A stretch of DNA of 64,000 nucleotides from the NCBI GenBank assembly GCA_945868505.1, contig CAMBLO010000006.1, forward strand, positions 1-64,000, read 5' to 3'. Both the position numbers and the translations under genes were made by a program. Source of the DNA: an uncultured Clostridia bacterium (lineage in GTDB: Bacteria > Bacillota > Clostridia > Lachnospirales > Anaerotignaceae). Below are positions 17,576-26,582 of the stretch, piece after piece (within the stretch, counting starts at the first letter, position 1; the number at the start of each line of letters is the position of its first letter). The notes under the pieces are model-generated. The model was not told the DNA's origin. It saw nothing but the letters and a program-made list of their open reading frames with translations, and made no database searches.

Positions 17576-18765
17576 TCCTGACATTTTTCAAAGGGTTTTG
17601 GCGAGAGCTGATACGGCTCTTGAAAGACCCCAGGGGGCTGTTCATGTTTTTGATCGCCCCGTTGTTATTGAATATCGTGGTCTGCGGTGCTTTTCAGAAC
17701 GGCATCGTCAACCACATTCCTCTGGCGGCGGTGGATACTGCTTCCTCGGCAAAGACCAGAGAATTGATCCGTGCCTTCGATGAATCTGACCGTTTCGATG
17801 TAACGGCGGTTTTGCAGGATACGGAGGAGGCAAAACGGATGCTGGAGGCCGGGGAGGTGGAAGGCATCATCGTCATTCCTGAAAATTATACCAGAGCATT
17901 GCAGCTGGGACAGCAGGCAGAGGTGTTGGTAGGGGTCAACAGTACCAACAATCTGGTGGGGAATAGTGCTGTGGTTTCCATCATGCAGGTGGTTAAGACC
18001 ATTTCCACCCAGATTGCCGTCAAGAGCTATGTAGCCACAGGCAGCAGCGTTGCCGAAGGGACAGCGAAGGTCATGCCTGTTTCCACGGTGCTGCGGCCTT
18101 GGTTCAACCCCCAGTTCAGCTATTTGATGTATCTGGGGCTGGGGCTGACGGGGCTGGTCTATCATCAGTTGTTTATGATGGCGGTAGCCAGTGCCTTCGG
18201 CGAGGAAAAAAAGGAGGGCATCCTGACGGGTACCATGCCCAAGGGAGACTGCATCCTGCATTTCTTCAATAAAATGATTTTCTACGGCGTAACGGGCTTT
18301 TTGAATATTTTACTGAATTATGCAGTCATTATGAAGCTGTTCGGCTTTCCCATGCGGGGCAGGCAAGAAGATCTTTTGCTGCTGTGCGGCTGCTTTGTGT
18401 TCTGTCTGCTGGGCTTCGGGGCCCTTTTGGGGCTGCTCTGCAAAAATACCATCCATGCCATGCAGTGGCTCATGGCTCTGACCTATCCCTTCTTTATCCT
18501 GTCGGGCTTTTCCTGGCCCCATACGGAAATGCCTGCGGCATTGGTAAGGGTGGCGGATTTCTTGCCGGCGACCCATTTTATGAGCCCTGTGCGGGATATT
18601 GTCCTCATGGGCATTGGTTTTGAACGGGCATCTCTGGCCCATAGCAGGAATATGCTCCTGCTGTTGGGCGGCATCGCCTTTGCGGTGAGCTTTGGGGTGT
18701 TTATCTGGAAGGTTTTGCAGGCAGAAAAGAAACAGACAACGGGAGAGGAGGTCGTGGAAGCATGA
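17572..18765 (+). CDS. ABC-2 type permease, YbhS/YbhR-like (first)
   Basis: 397 aa. One N-terminal membrane span, a large extracytoplasmic domain (about 45-190) and a C-terminal bundle of five spans: the ABC2_membrane_3 layout. It probably pairs with the next gene product to form the export channel. It overlaps both neighbours by 4 nt, so translation is coupled. No ATP-binding subunit is encoded in the operon. Confidence 0.87.
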   Translation: MILTFFKGFWRELIRLLKDPRGLFMFLIAPLLLNIVVCGAFQNGIVNHIPLAAVDTASSAKTRELIRAFDESDRFDVTAVLQDTEEAKRMLEAGEVEGIIVIPENYTRALQLGQQAEVLVGVNSTNNLVGNSAVVSIMQVVKTISTQIAVKSYVATGSSVAEGTAKVMPVSTVLRPWFNPQFSYLMYLGLGLTGLVYHQLFMMAVASAFGEEKKEGILTGTMPKGDCILHFFNKMIFYGVTGFLNILLNYAVIMKLFGFPMRGRQEDLLLLCGCFVFCLLGFGALLGLLCKNTIHAMQWLMALTYPFFILSGFSWPHTEMPAALVRVADFLPATHFMSPVRDIVLMGIGFERASLAHSRNMLLLLGGIAFAVSFGVFIWKVLQAEKKQTTGEEVVEA

Positions 18766-19967
18766 AAGCATTTGCAAAATTATTTTTGCGGGAGTGGAAG
18801 TATCTGCTGAAACGCCCCCGTTCTCTGGTGTTGATGATATTGATTCCTATTTTTGTAACCTGTATCTGCGGCAGCAGCTATGCCAAGGGATATTTTTCCG
18901 ATTTGAAGATGGGCGTGGTGGATTACAGCTACAGCAAGCAGACGAGGGAAGTGGTGGAAGCCTTCCGTCAGTCTCCCTATTTTGATATCGTGGGCTATTA
19001 CGGGGATGAGGATGAGATTGCCGAAGCCATGCGGGACGGTGAAATTGTGGGCTGTCTGATTTTCCCGGCGGATTTCACGAAAAAGTTGCAGTTGGGGCAG
19101 CAGGCGGAGGTATTGCTGGGCTCCAGTGCGGTAAATATGGGCTATGGCAGCACCATCAACCTGAAAGGCTCCGAGGTGCTGGGTACCGTTTCCACACAGA
19201 TGGCAGTAAAGAGCCTTGTGGCAAAGGGGGAAACCGTGGATGACGCTTTGGCGACCATGAACCCTGTGGGCTTTTATACCCGTCAGTGGTATAACCCCAC
19301 CAATAATTTCAGCTATTTCCTGACCTTTGGCTTCGTTGCGGCAACGGTGCAGCAGGTTTTGATTTATTTTGCCGCCATTTCCCTGGTACGGGAAAAGGAA
19401 AGCGGACATCTGGAGGAAATGAAAAGCATTTCCAAAAGCACCACATTGCCCGTCCTTGTGAAATGTCTGGTGTATTTTATGATTTCTCTGCTGGCGTGGG
19501 GGATTTGCTCCTATATTATTCGAGAAGTCTATGATATCCCTATGAAGGGAAGCGGTACGGTCTGGCTGGCATACAGCAGTTTATTTTTGCTGTCTATCAT
19601 TGCCATGGGGCAGTTCTTTTCCTCCATCATGCCAAACCCTGTGGTGGCAACGTCCCTTTCGTTGGTATTCACCTCCCCTTCTCTGGTCTTGAGCGGGTAT
19701 ACATGGCCCACCATTGCCTTGCCTGCCTTTTACCAAAAGCTGGCGCAGGTGTTCCCTCTGACCCATTTTGTCATTGGCTATCGTAATGTGGCCTTGACGG
19801 GCTGCGGGTTTGAAGCAGTCGGCGGGGAAATGATGGTTTTGGGCGGCATTTCGGTGGTCTGCTTGGTATTGAGCTGCATCATCTGGCACCTGCGGTTGGC
19901 CCGTATGGAGAAAAAGGCACAGCAAGGGACTGTGGAGATGGAAGAAAATACGCCTGTGCAGGCATGA
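18762..19967 (+). CDS. ABC-2 type permease, YbhS/YbhR-like (second)
   Basis: 401 aa, same topology as the preceding protein and clearly related to it (shared LQLGQQAEVL and STQMAVKS/STQIAVKS stretches), so the two arose by duplication. Expected to form a heterodimer in the membrane. It overlaps the upstream permease by 4 nt and the open reading frame of the TolC-like gene. Confidence 0.87.
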   Translation: MKAFAKLFLREWKYLLKRPRSLVLMILIPIFVTCICGSSYAKGYFSDLKMGVVDYSYSKQTREVVEAFRQSPYFDIVGYYGDEDEIAEAMRDGEIVGCLIFPADFTKKLQLGQQAEVLLGSSAVNMGYGSTINLKGSEVLGTVSTQMAVKSLVAKGETVDDALATMNPVGFYTRQWYNPTNNFSYFLTFGFVAATVQQVLIYFAAISLVREKESGHLEEMKSISKSTTLPVLVKCLVYFMISLLAWGICSYIIREVYDIPMKGSGTVWLAYSSLFLLSIIAMGQFFSSIMPNPVVATSLSLVFTSPSLVLSGYTWPTIALPAFYQKLAQVFPLTHFVIGYRNVALTGCGFEAVGGEMMVLGGISVVCLVLSCIIWHLRLARMEKKAQQGTVEMEENTPVQA

Positions 19968-19984
19968 GAAAGGAGTTTGGGGAT

Positions 19985-21361
19985 ATGAAATTCTATCAAT
20001 ATAAAAAAGCGTGCGCCCTGCTGGTGACGGGGGCATTGACGGCGGGGATGGCGGTTCCTGCCTTTGCTGCGGAGACGGAGCAGGCAGCAGAAAATACAGA
20101 GCCAACGGCGGAAGCCCTCAAGGCAGAGCCCATGACCTTGGAGGAGATTCAGGAACTGGTGCTGAAAAATAACCGCATCAAAACCAAGCTGGCGCTGAAT
20201 CTGGAAAAGGTGGCTGCGGGCATCAGTGCCATTGATGACGGCCTGCGGGATTTGAAGGATTCTCAGGATTCTGCCGCAAAGGCAAGACGGGAAGCCGGTC
20301 AGGCTGCCAGTGTCGGGCAGGCAGGCGCAAATGGGATTCTGGGCGGATTGATTGGTGCAGGAATTGACCCTTCTACCAATCCAAACGGTATTTTGGCAGG
20401 AATCAGCAGCGGTCTGCTTTCCGGTACAGTGAAAACCGCCAGTGCTATGGAAAATTTGGTAGATAGTGTTGCCGACCAGCAGCGAGATACCTTGGAGGAT
20501 CAGCAAAAGGAACTGAAAAACACCAAACAGGACTTGAATAAGACCAAGGAGGATTGGGATAACGAAGCCCTCGCCGTGACCCAGCTTTTGGTAACGAAAA
20601 CCGTGCAGGTGGAAAAGGGCGTCAGCTTGTTGAGCCAGAAGCAGGAACTTTTGGAACGGGTCTGCCAGATTGAAGAGAAAAAGGCAGAACTGGGCTTCAG
20701 CACCTCTACAGACCTTTCCGGCAAACAGCTAGAGGTTTCTCAAGGGGCGAAGGATCTGCAGGATGCCAAGGACGGGTTGACTTTGCTGAAACGGCAGCTC
20801 AACGACCTGATGGGACGGGAATTGGACGAGGAACTGAACATCACCCCGCCGACGCTGACCCGCACCATTGAAACAGCCCCTGCCTACAGTGAAGAATTGT
20901 TGAAGGAAGCCACCAATAAAAGCTATAAGCTGAAAACCCTGCGGCGGGATAAGCAGCAGGCGGAGAAGGATTCTAAGGATAACTCCAAATATGCAGGACA
21001 GCTGAAGGCCAGCAGATTGGATATGGACTTGGCAGATGTGGCTATGCAGGATCAGCAGGCGAATATCGCCAACGACCTGAAAAAGAAGCTGGATCGCATC
21101 AATGCGGCGGCAGCAGTATATCAGAATAAAAAAGACGCTTATGCCAAGGCAAAGACCGAATGGGAACAGCAGCAGGTCTCCGCAAAGCTGGGGCTGGTTT
21201 CTGCAGTGGAATTGCAGGCATTGCAGCTGCAGTTTGAGCAGACGGAAATGGAATTGTCTGCGGCGGCCTATGATTATGACATGGCATGGGCGGAATATAA
21301 TATGCTGATGGAGGGCACGACGCTGGATATTTACGATACCTATAAAGCCCAGCTTGGCTAA
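19985..21361 (+). CDS. TolC-like coiled-coil exported protein
   Basis: 458 aa from ATG 19985 (AAAGGAG nearby; an earlier in-frame start overlaps the permease end). A Sec signal peptide ends near AFAAETE. The mature protein is mostly alpha-helical, with heptad-rich stretches at about 55-95, 155-260 and 310-440, and shows the internal two-fold pattern of the TolC/outer-membrane-efflux family (LKNNRIK near the start of the domain). The organism appears to lack an outer membrane, so it may span the thick wall or act as a scaffold with the HlyD-like lipoprotein. Confidence 0.75.
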   Translation: MKFYQYKKACALLVTGALTAGMAVPAFAAETEQAAENTEPTAEALKAEPMTLEEIQELVLKNNRIKTKLALNLEKVAAGISAIDDGLRDLKDSQDSAAKARREAGQAASVGQAGANGILGGLIGAGIDPSTNPNGILAGISSGLLSGTVKTASAMENLVDSVADQQRDTLEDQQKELKNTKQDLNKTKEDWDNEALAVTQLLVTKTVQVEKGVSLLSQKQELLERVCQIEEKKAELGFSTSTDLSGKQLEVSQGAKDLQDAKDGLTLLKRQLNDLMGRELDEELNITPPTLTRTIETAPAYSEELLKEATNKSYKLKTLRRDKQQAEKDSKDNSKYAGQLKASRLDMDLADVAMQDQQANIANDLKKKLDRINAAAAVYQNKKDAYAKAKTEWEQQQVSAKLGLVSAVELQALQLQFEQTEMELSAAAYDYDMAWAEYNMLMEGTTLDIYDTYKAQLG

Positions 21362-21370
21362 AAATAGAGA

Positions 21371-21401
21371 AAAGAACGGGAAACTCTCCCGTTCTTTTTT
21401 T
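21371..21401 (+). terminator. Terminator of the export operon
   Basis: AAGAACGGGA pairs with TCCCGTTCTT, followed by a T run. Confidence 0.85.
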
Positions 21402-21480
21402 GCAAAAACGGAGAAACGAGAGCAATTTTCTGAAGAAACCAGAAGAAAAGGCAGAAATTCGGGCTTTTTTCTTCGTTTGT

Positions 21481-21506
21481 AACTCTCCTGTAAGGGGAGA
21501 GTTTTT
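21481..21506 (+). terminator. Second hairpin terminator before brnQ
   Basis: AACTCTCC and GGGGAGAGTT form a stem followed by TTT. The spacer 21362-21618 holds nothing else recognisable. Confidence 0.55.
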
Positions 21507-21618
21507 AACAAGACAGTCCATTTGAAGGAAAAAATTTGTCAATTTCCCCCTTGACTATGCCTTTCTGGGATGCTTTACTATAAAATCAGAAGATATGGCA
21601 GAGTAGAGGAGGGAAAGT

Positions 21619-22962
21619 ATGAAGAAAAAAGAATTATCCACGCTGTCATTGTTTTTGATGGGCGGTGCGCTGTTTGCCATGCATTTTGGCGCATCCAGCA
21701 TGATTTGGCCCATGACATGGGGGAAGGAAAGCGGAAGTGCTGTATTTTTCGCTTATATCGGTGTATTTATTACGGCTTTGCTGCTGCCCCTTTTGGCCTA
21801 TGTGGCATTGTCCCGAGGGAAGGGAACCTTCCTTGCGGTCACCACCCGTGCCCTGCCGAATTTCGGACAGTTTTTCTGCGGGGCTACCATTATGATTTTG
21901 GGGCCTTTGTATGTCATTCCCCGTATGAGTGCCGCCTCTTGGGATGCCATTATGCAGATTACGGGGCTGCAAATTGATTCCATGCTGCCCATCGTGCTGT
22001 TTTCCTGCGGCTATTATCTCCTGACCTATTGGTTCGTTTCCAGCCGTTCTAAAATGGTAGATAAAATCAGCAATATCCTGTTTCCTGTACTGGTGCTGAT
22101 TGTCATTGGCGTCATTGCCAAAGGCTTGGCAACCCCCATTTCCACATGGGCAGAGCCCAGCTATGACAAGCCCCCCATCGTCTATGGCTTCACAGAAGGC
22201 TATGCCACCGGCGATCTGCTCTGCGGGCTGGTGTTCGGCATTATCATTTTGAATAACCTGCGGGAAAAAGGCGTGGCGGAAAATCGGTTGAATGCCATGA
22301 TTATCAAGGTTGGCGTCATCGGTATCGGGATGCTCTGCCTGACCCATCTGGGACACATGCTGGTGGGCTCCTTCGTAGGGGATACACTGGATTTGAAATA
22401 TGCTTCTTTGTATACACAGGTGGTTTTGGAGCTTTGGGGCAGAATGGGCGGCATCTTTTTCAGCATCGCTCTGGTCTTTGCTTCCCTGACCACAGCCATC
22501 GGCTTAACGGCGGCTACGGCGGAATATTTTGAGGAAGCCACCCACGGCAAGCTGCCCTACCGCAAGGGGACGATTTTGGTTCTCATCGGCAGCACCATCA
22601 TCGGCAGCATCGGTCTGAATACCATCGTGGCGTTTTTTGCGCCCCTGCTGGATGCCTTCTATCCCGGTGCCATCGTGATCACCCTGTATTATTCCTTTAT
22701 GCCCAATTGCTTGGATGGCAGAAAGCTGAACGCCATGCGCTTCGGGGTCATCGTCTCCTTCTTCATGGGGATGCTGGATGTTCTGTATACCTATAACGAC
22801 CTGTTTGGGCTGCACATGCAGGCGTACAATGATTTTTACAACAGAATCCCTCTGGCAGAATATAAGCTGAGCTGGGTGCCTGTTGCCATCGTGTTCATGC
22901 TCATCGGCTACTTTTGTTATCGTGAAAAAGCAACGGTGCAGGGAAAGCCTGTAAAAGAATAA
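21619..22962 (+). CDS. brnQ: Branched-chain amino acid carrier, BrnQ/LIVCS family
   Basis: 447 aa with about twelve membrane spans. The N-terminal half (LMGGALFAMHFGASSMIWP, then LGPLYVIPRMSAASWDA) matches the family in which Na+ or H+ drives uptake of Leu, Ile and Val. The match is good but this is a divergent member, so specificity is inferred. Monocistronic with its own terminator. Confidence 0.8.
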   Translation: MKKKELSTLSLFLMGGALFAMHFGASSMIWPMTWGKESGSAVFFAYIGVFITALLLPLLAYVALSRGKGTFLAVTTRALPNFGQFFCGATIMILGPLYVIPRMSAASWDAIMQITGLQIDSMLPIVLFSCGYYLLTYWFVSSRSKMVDKISNILFPVLVLIVIGVIAKGLATPISTWAEPSYDKPPIVYGFTEGYATGDLLCGLVFGIIILNNLREKGVAENRLNAMIIKVGVIGIGMLCLTHLGHMLVGSFVGDTLDLKYASLYTQVVLELWGRMGGIFFSIALVFASLTTAIGLTAATAEYFEEATHGKLPYRKGTILVLIGSTIIGSIGLNTIVAFFAPLLDAFYPGAIVITLYYSFMPNCLDGRKLNAMRFGVIVSFFMGMLDVLYTYNDLFGLHMQAYNDFYNRIPLAEYKLSWVPVAIVFMLIGYFCYREKATVQGKPVKE

Positions 22963-22969
22963 ATTCTTG

Positions 22970-23006
22970 GAAACCCGCTTTCGGCTTGGTCGGAGGCGGG
23001 TTTTTT
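22970..23006 (+). terminator. Terminator of brnQ
   Basis: AAACCCGC and GCGGGTTT around an 18-nt loop, then TTT. Confidence 0.75.
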
Positions 23007-23077
23007 GCGGGTGACAGAAGAAGCTCCTTATGCTATACTTTGGAGAAAGAGAGCAGAAAGGAAAGGAGCAAAACAGC

Positions 23078-23725
23078 ATGAAAGTGATTGATTTGACACA
23101 GACCATTTGCAGGGATATGCCCGTATTCCCCGGCACAGCCCCCGCAAGGCTGGAGGTTGCCAATACCTTTGAAACAGACGGCTTTAAGGAAACCATGTTC
23201 CACATTACCTCCCACACGGGAACCCACATGGATGCCCCCTATCATCTTTTCCCCCAACGGACAAAGCTGGACGAAATGCCTGCCGAACAATTCGTAGGCA
23301 AAGCCCTTGTCATCGACTGCCGTGATTTGAAAGCAGGGGATGAAGTGGACATGGAGCGTATTGAAGCGGTGCGGGAAATGGCGGACAAGGCGGATTTTCT
23401 GCTTTTCAATACAGGATGGGATCAGAACTGGGGCAAAGCAGAATATTTCGGCAACTATCCCGTGATCAGCTTGGAGATTTGCCAGTATGCCTTGGACAGC
23501 GGCAAAAAGGGCCTTGGCTTCGATACCATTGGCATCGACCCTGTGGAGGAAATGACCCTGCCCAGACACAAAAAGCTCCTTGGCAATCGGGATATGATAA
23601 TCATGGAAAACCTGACAAATCTGGATAAAATCGGCGGCGGACTATTCACCTTGGCAGCCCTGCCCCTGAAATATCAAGAGGCCGACGGTGCGCCCATCCG
23701 TGCCGTTGCCATCATGGAAGAATAA
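23078..23725 (+). CDS. Cyclase family protein (kynurenine-formamidase-like)
   Basis: 215 aa from ATG 23078, which follows GGAAAGGAG. The metal-binding HTGTHMDAP motif near residues 46-54 defines the PF04199 family, whose members include kynurenine formamidase and isatin hydrolase. Glu and His ligands later in the protein fit. The real substrate is unknown, and no tryptophan catabolism genes are near. Confidence 0.85.
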   Translation: MKVIDLTQTICRDMPVFPGTAPARLEVANTFETDGFKETMFHITSHTGTHMDAPYHLFPQRTKLDEMPAEQFVGKALVIDCRDLKAGDEVDMERIEAVREMADKADFLLFNTGWDQNWGKAEYFGNYPVISLEICQYALDSGKKGLGFDTIGIDPVEEMTLPRHKKLLGNRDMIIMENLTNLDKIGGGLFTLAALPLKYQEADGAPIRAVAIMEE

Positions 23726-23778
23726 AAAAGCAAATTTTCCCCCTTCCCTACATATCCTTTACAAAAGGAGGAGGTAGG

Positions 23779-24474
23779 ATGAAGGGGATTTTTTTACGGA
23801 AAGAATGGGGCAGTATTTTTTGCTGCCTGTGTATCATCGGGGCTTGTCTGGTGCATACGGCTTTGGGGCAGGGGGCGAAGGATGCCATGTTTCCCATGCT
23901 CCATGCCACCATTGTGCTGGATGCAGGCCACGGCGGCTGGGACCCGGGCAAAACGGGCACCAACGGTGCCGATGAAAAGCTGCTGAACCTGGCGGTGGCA
24001 GAAAAGCTGGCGGAATATTTGGAGCAGGGGGGCGCAGAGGTCATCCTGACCAGAGACAGCGATGCTGCCCTCGGGAAAGGGAAAAAGGCAGATATGGCGG
24101 AACGGAAAAAGATTGCCAATGAAACAGGGGCGGATATCCTTGTGAGCATCCACCAGAATGCGTTCCCCTCTGCAAGAGCCAAGGGGGCACAGGTTTTTTA
24201 TCATAAGAGCAGCGAAAAGGGGAAGGTTTTGGCGGAATGCGTGCAGGAAAGCCTGCGGAATCGGGTGGATGGCAGCAATACCCGCCAAGCCAAGGAAAAT
24301 AAGGATTATTACATACTCAGAACAACAGAGATTCCCGCCGTTATCGTGGAGTGCGGCTTTCTTTCCAATGCAGAGGAGGAAAGACTGCTGAACGATGCCG
24401 CATATCAGGAAAAACTGGCATGGGCGATTTACTGCGGTATCCTTGACTATTTCGAGAATTTGGATATGATATAA
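23779..24474 (+). CDS. cwlD: CwlD-like N-acetylmuramoyl-L-alanine amidase
   Basis: 231 aa with an N-terminal membrane span (about 12-30) and an Amidase_3 domain filling the rest. Catalytic and zinc residues are His51 (DAGHGG), Glu66, His125 (SIHQN) and Glu191 (VECGF). Length and layout match CwlD, which with PdaA makes the muramic-delta-lactam of spore cortex. It is a different subtype from the amidase at 5386. The assignment to sporulation rests on architecture and on the spore-forming background. Confidence 0.78.
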   Translation: MKGIFLRKEWGSIFCCLCIIGACLVHTALGQGAKDAMFPMLHATIVLDAGHGGWDPGKTGTNGADEKLLNLAVAEKLAEYLEQGGAEVILTRDSDAALGKGKKADMAERKKIANETGADILVSIHQNAFPSARAKGAQVFYHKSSEKGKVLAECVQESLRNRVDGSNTRQAKENKDYYILRTTEIPAVIVECGFLSNAEEERLLNDAAYQEKLAWAIYCGILDYFENLDMI

Positions 24475-24520
24475 ATTAGGAAATTATCGTTTATTTGAAC
24501 TAACAGGAAGGAAAATCCTA

Positions 24521-25993
24521 ATGGAAAATACATTTGAAAAACTGGGGATGCGTCCTGCCTTGGCGGAAGCCTTGGCGAAGCAGGGCATCGAAACCCCCAC
24601 GGAAATACAGCAGAAGATGATTCCCGAGATTTTGGCGGGGAAGGATGTCATCGGCCGTTCCGAAACAGGCTCCGGCAAAACACTGGCCTATCTGCTGCCG
24701 ATTTTTGAAAAACTGGACTTGAGTGTCAGGGGGACACAGGCCATCATCCTGACACCCACCCATGAGCTGGCGGCGCAGGTATTCCGTCAGGCGGAGCTGC
24801 TGCAGGAAAATTCCGGCATTGAGGCAGGCTGCGTCCTGCTCATCGGTGCGGCAGGCATCGGCAGACAGATGGAAAAGCTGAAAGCAAAGCCCCATATCGT
24901 GGTGGGCTCTGTGGGGCGTATTCTGGATTTGATTCGCAAGAAAAAAATTCAGGCCCATCTGGTAAAGACCATCGTTCTGGATGAAGGGGACAGACTGATG
25001 GACGACGGCAACGTGGAGGATGTGGAAGCAGTCATCAAAACCACCCTGAAGGAACGCCAGATTGTTCTGCTTTCCGCTTCTGTCAGCGGCGAAGCCAAGG
25101 AAAAGGCGGCAAGGCTGATGAAGGAAGATGCGGTGGATTTGGAGGCCAAAAGCGGCGGCATTGTGCCCAAGGGCATCCACCATTACTATATCCTTTCCGC
25201 CCACAGAGAAAAATTTGCCAACCTGCGAAAAATCCTTGCGGGGGAAAAGCCTGCCAAGTGCATGATTTTCCTGAATAACCCCGAAAATATCGAGGTGACG
25301 GTGGATAAGCTGAATTACCACGGCATCAAGGCGGCGGGCATCTATGGGCAGGCCAGCAAGCTGGACAGAAAGAATGCCATGGATGATTTCAGAGAGGGGC
25401 GTATCAACGTGCTGGTGGCTTCCGATATCGGCTCCCGCGGGCTGGATATCGAAGGGGTGACCCATATCATCAATCTGGATGTTCCTGAAGAACCTACCCA
25501 TTATCTGCACCGTGCGGGACGCTGCGGCAGAAAGGGCATGGAAGGCACAGCCATCACCATTGTGACCCCCTATGAACGGAAATGGATTCATAAATATGAA
25601 AAGGCTTGGGGGCTGCAATTTGAACAGAAGGAAATGTCCTTCGGCAAGCTGGTGGACAGCCAGAAAACGAAAAAGGATATCGTAAAGCCCATGAAAAAGA
25701 AAAAGCTCATCATTGGGGATAAATGGGTGGAAGGCGACGGCTGGGGCGATTTCGATGATTGGGGTGATCTGGACGATCTCATCATCGAAACAGGCGGCGG
25801 CACATCCAAGAAAAAGAAAAAAGACAAAAAGGAAAAAAATGACTTTCCCTTCGCTTCTTCCAAGCCCCAGAAAAAAGGCGGCAAAAAAGGAAAATCCGGG
25901 AAGAAAGAGGACGAAACCTTAGGCTTCTTTGCGAAAAAAGTGAAAAAACTTGCCGAAAAAGAGGCAAACCGCCAAAAAAGTCAAAAAAAATAA
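24521..25993 (+). CDS. DEAD-box-type RNA helicase with DEGD motif II
   Basis: 490 aa. In order: Q motif (about 4-27), Walker A SETGSGKT near 47, motif II as DEGD at 154-157, SAS near 186, then RecA-like domain 2 with SRGLD and HRAGRCGR. A Lys/Asp/Gly-rich disordered tail starts near 390. It should unwind RNA with ATP in ribosome assembly or mRNA turnover. The Gly in DEGD is unusual, but Asp and Glu for Mg-ATP are kept, so activity is likely retained. The charged tail probably binds RNA. It is preceded by the CwlD gene with a 46-nt gap. Confidence 0.9.
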   Translation: MENTFEKLGMRPALAEALAKQGIETPTEIQQKMIPEILAGKDVIGRSETGSGKTLAYLLPIFEKLDLSVRGTQAIILTPTHELAAQVFRQAELLQENSGIEAGCVLLIGAAGIGRQMEKLKAKPHIVVGSVGRILDLIRKKKIQAHLVKTIVLDEGDRLMDDGNVEDVEAVIKTTLKERQIVLLSASVSGEAKEKAARLMKEDAVDLEAKSGGIVPKGIHHYYILSAHREKFANLRKILAGEKPAKCMIFLNNPENIEVTVDKLNYHGIKAAGIYGQASKLDRKNAMDDFREGRINVLVASDIGSRGLDIEGVTHIINLDVPEEPTHYLHRAGRCGRKGMEGTAITIVTPYERKWIHKYEKAWGLQFEQKEMSFGKLVDSQKTKKDIVKPMKKKKLIIGDKWVEGDGWGDFDDWGDLDDLIIETGGGTSKKKKKDKKEKNDFPFASSKPQKKGGKKGKSGKKEDETLGFFAKKVKKLAEKEANRQKSQKK

Positions 25994-26068
25994 TTGTCCA
26001 AAAGGCGATTATCGGTTATGATGATAGGGAAGGATTATTTAAGAAAGATTTTTAAGGAGGATTCGACT

Positions 26069-26380
26069 ATGTGCGATAAATGCGGATGCGGTCACGATCA
26101 CGACCACGATCATGTTCACGAAGAAATGGAAATGGAAACATTGACACTGACACTGGACGACGATACAGAAATGGAATGCGGTATTCTGGGCGTTTTTGCA
26201 GTAGATGGCATTGAAGGCAAGGAATACATTGCTCTGCTGCCTCTGGAAGACGAAACAGTTCTGCTGTATGAATACAAGGAAAACGAAGATGGCATCGAAC
26301 TGCTGAATATCGAAAGCGACGATGACTTTGAAAAGGTTTCCAACACATTCTATGATCTGTTCGAAGACGAAGAAGAATGA
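26069..26380 (+). CDS. DUF1292 protein with His/Cys-rich start
   Basis: 103 aa from ATG 26069 with AAGGAGG upstream; longer readings start inside the previous gene's spacer. Residues 2-22 carry three Cys and nine or so His in the pattern CDKCGCGHDHDHDHVH, a likely metal-binding arm. The rest matches DUF1292, a small acidic domain common in Firmicutes (FAVDGIEGKEYIALLPL, then DDFEKVSNTFYDL). The role is unknown; metal storage, sensing or delivery is possible. Confidence 0.82.
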   Translation: MCDKCGCGHDHDHDHVHEEMEMETLTLTLDDDTEMECGILGVFAVDGIEGKEYIALLPLEDETVLLYEYKENEDGIELLNIESDDDFEKVSNTFYDLFEDEEE

Positions 26381-26392
26381 TAAAATGAAAAA

Positions 26393-26427
26393 GGGCGGGG
26401 ATGGGCGACTATCCCCGTCTGTTTTTT
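26393..26427 (+). terminator. Terminator after the DUF1292 gene
   Basis: GGGCGGGGAT pairs with ATCCCCGTC (one bulge), followed by seven T. Confidence 0.8.
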
Positions 26428-26463
26428 TCATAAAACAAAGAAAGCCGCTTTCGATATGTATCA

Positions 26464-26547
26464 CCGCTGAAGCTGCTTGCAGGGTTCAGCGGTTGTACAT
26501 GACGGAAGTGATTTGCGGAGCAAATCATGAGTAAGACGAAGTCTTAC
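26464..26547. repeat. Array of three short hairpins
   Basis: CCGCTGAA/TTCAGCGG (26464-26492), GATTTGCGGAGCAAATC (26510-26526) and GTAAGACGAAGTCTTAC (26531-26547). The last two have 7-bp stems with 3-nt loops. The third is framed by ATGA and CGAAT, as are hairpins in the 152-bp repeats at 50445. Confidence 0.6.
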
Positions 26548-26582
26548 GAATGGCTTGAAAATTTTAGATAGGAGAAAGAGAT

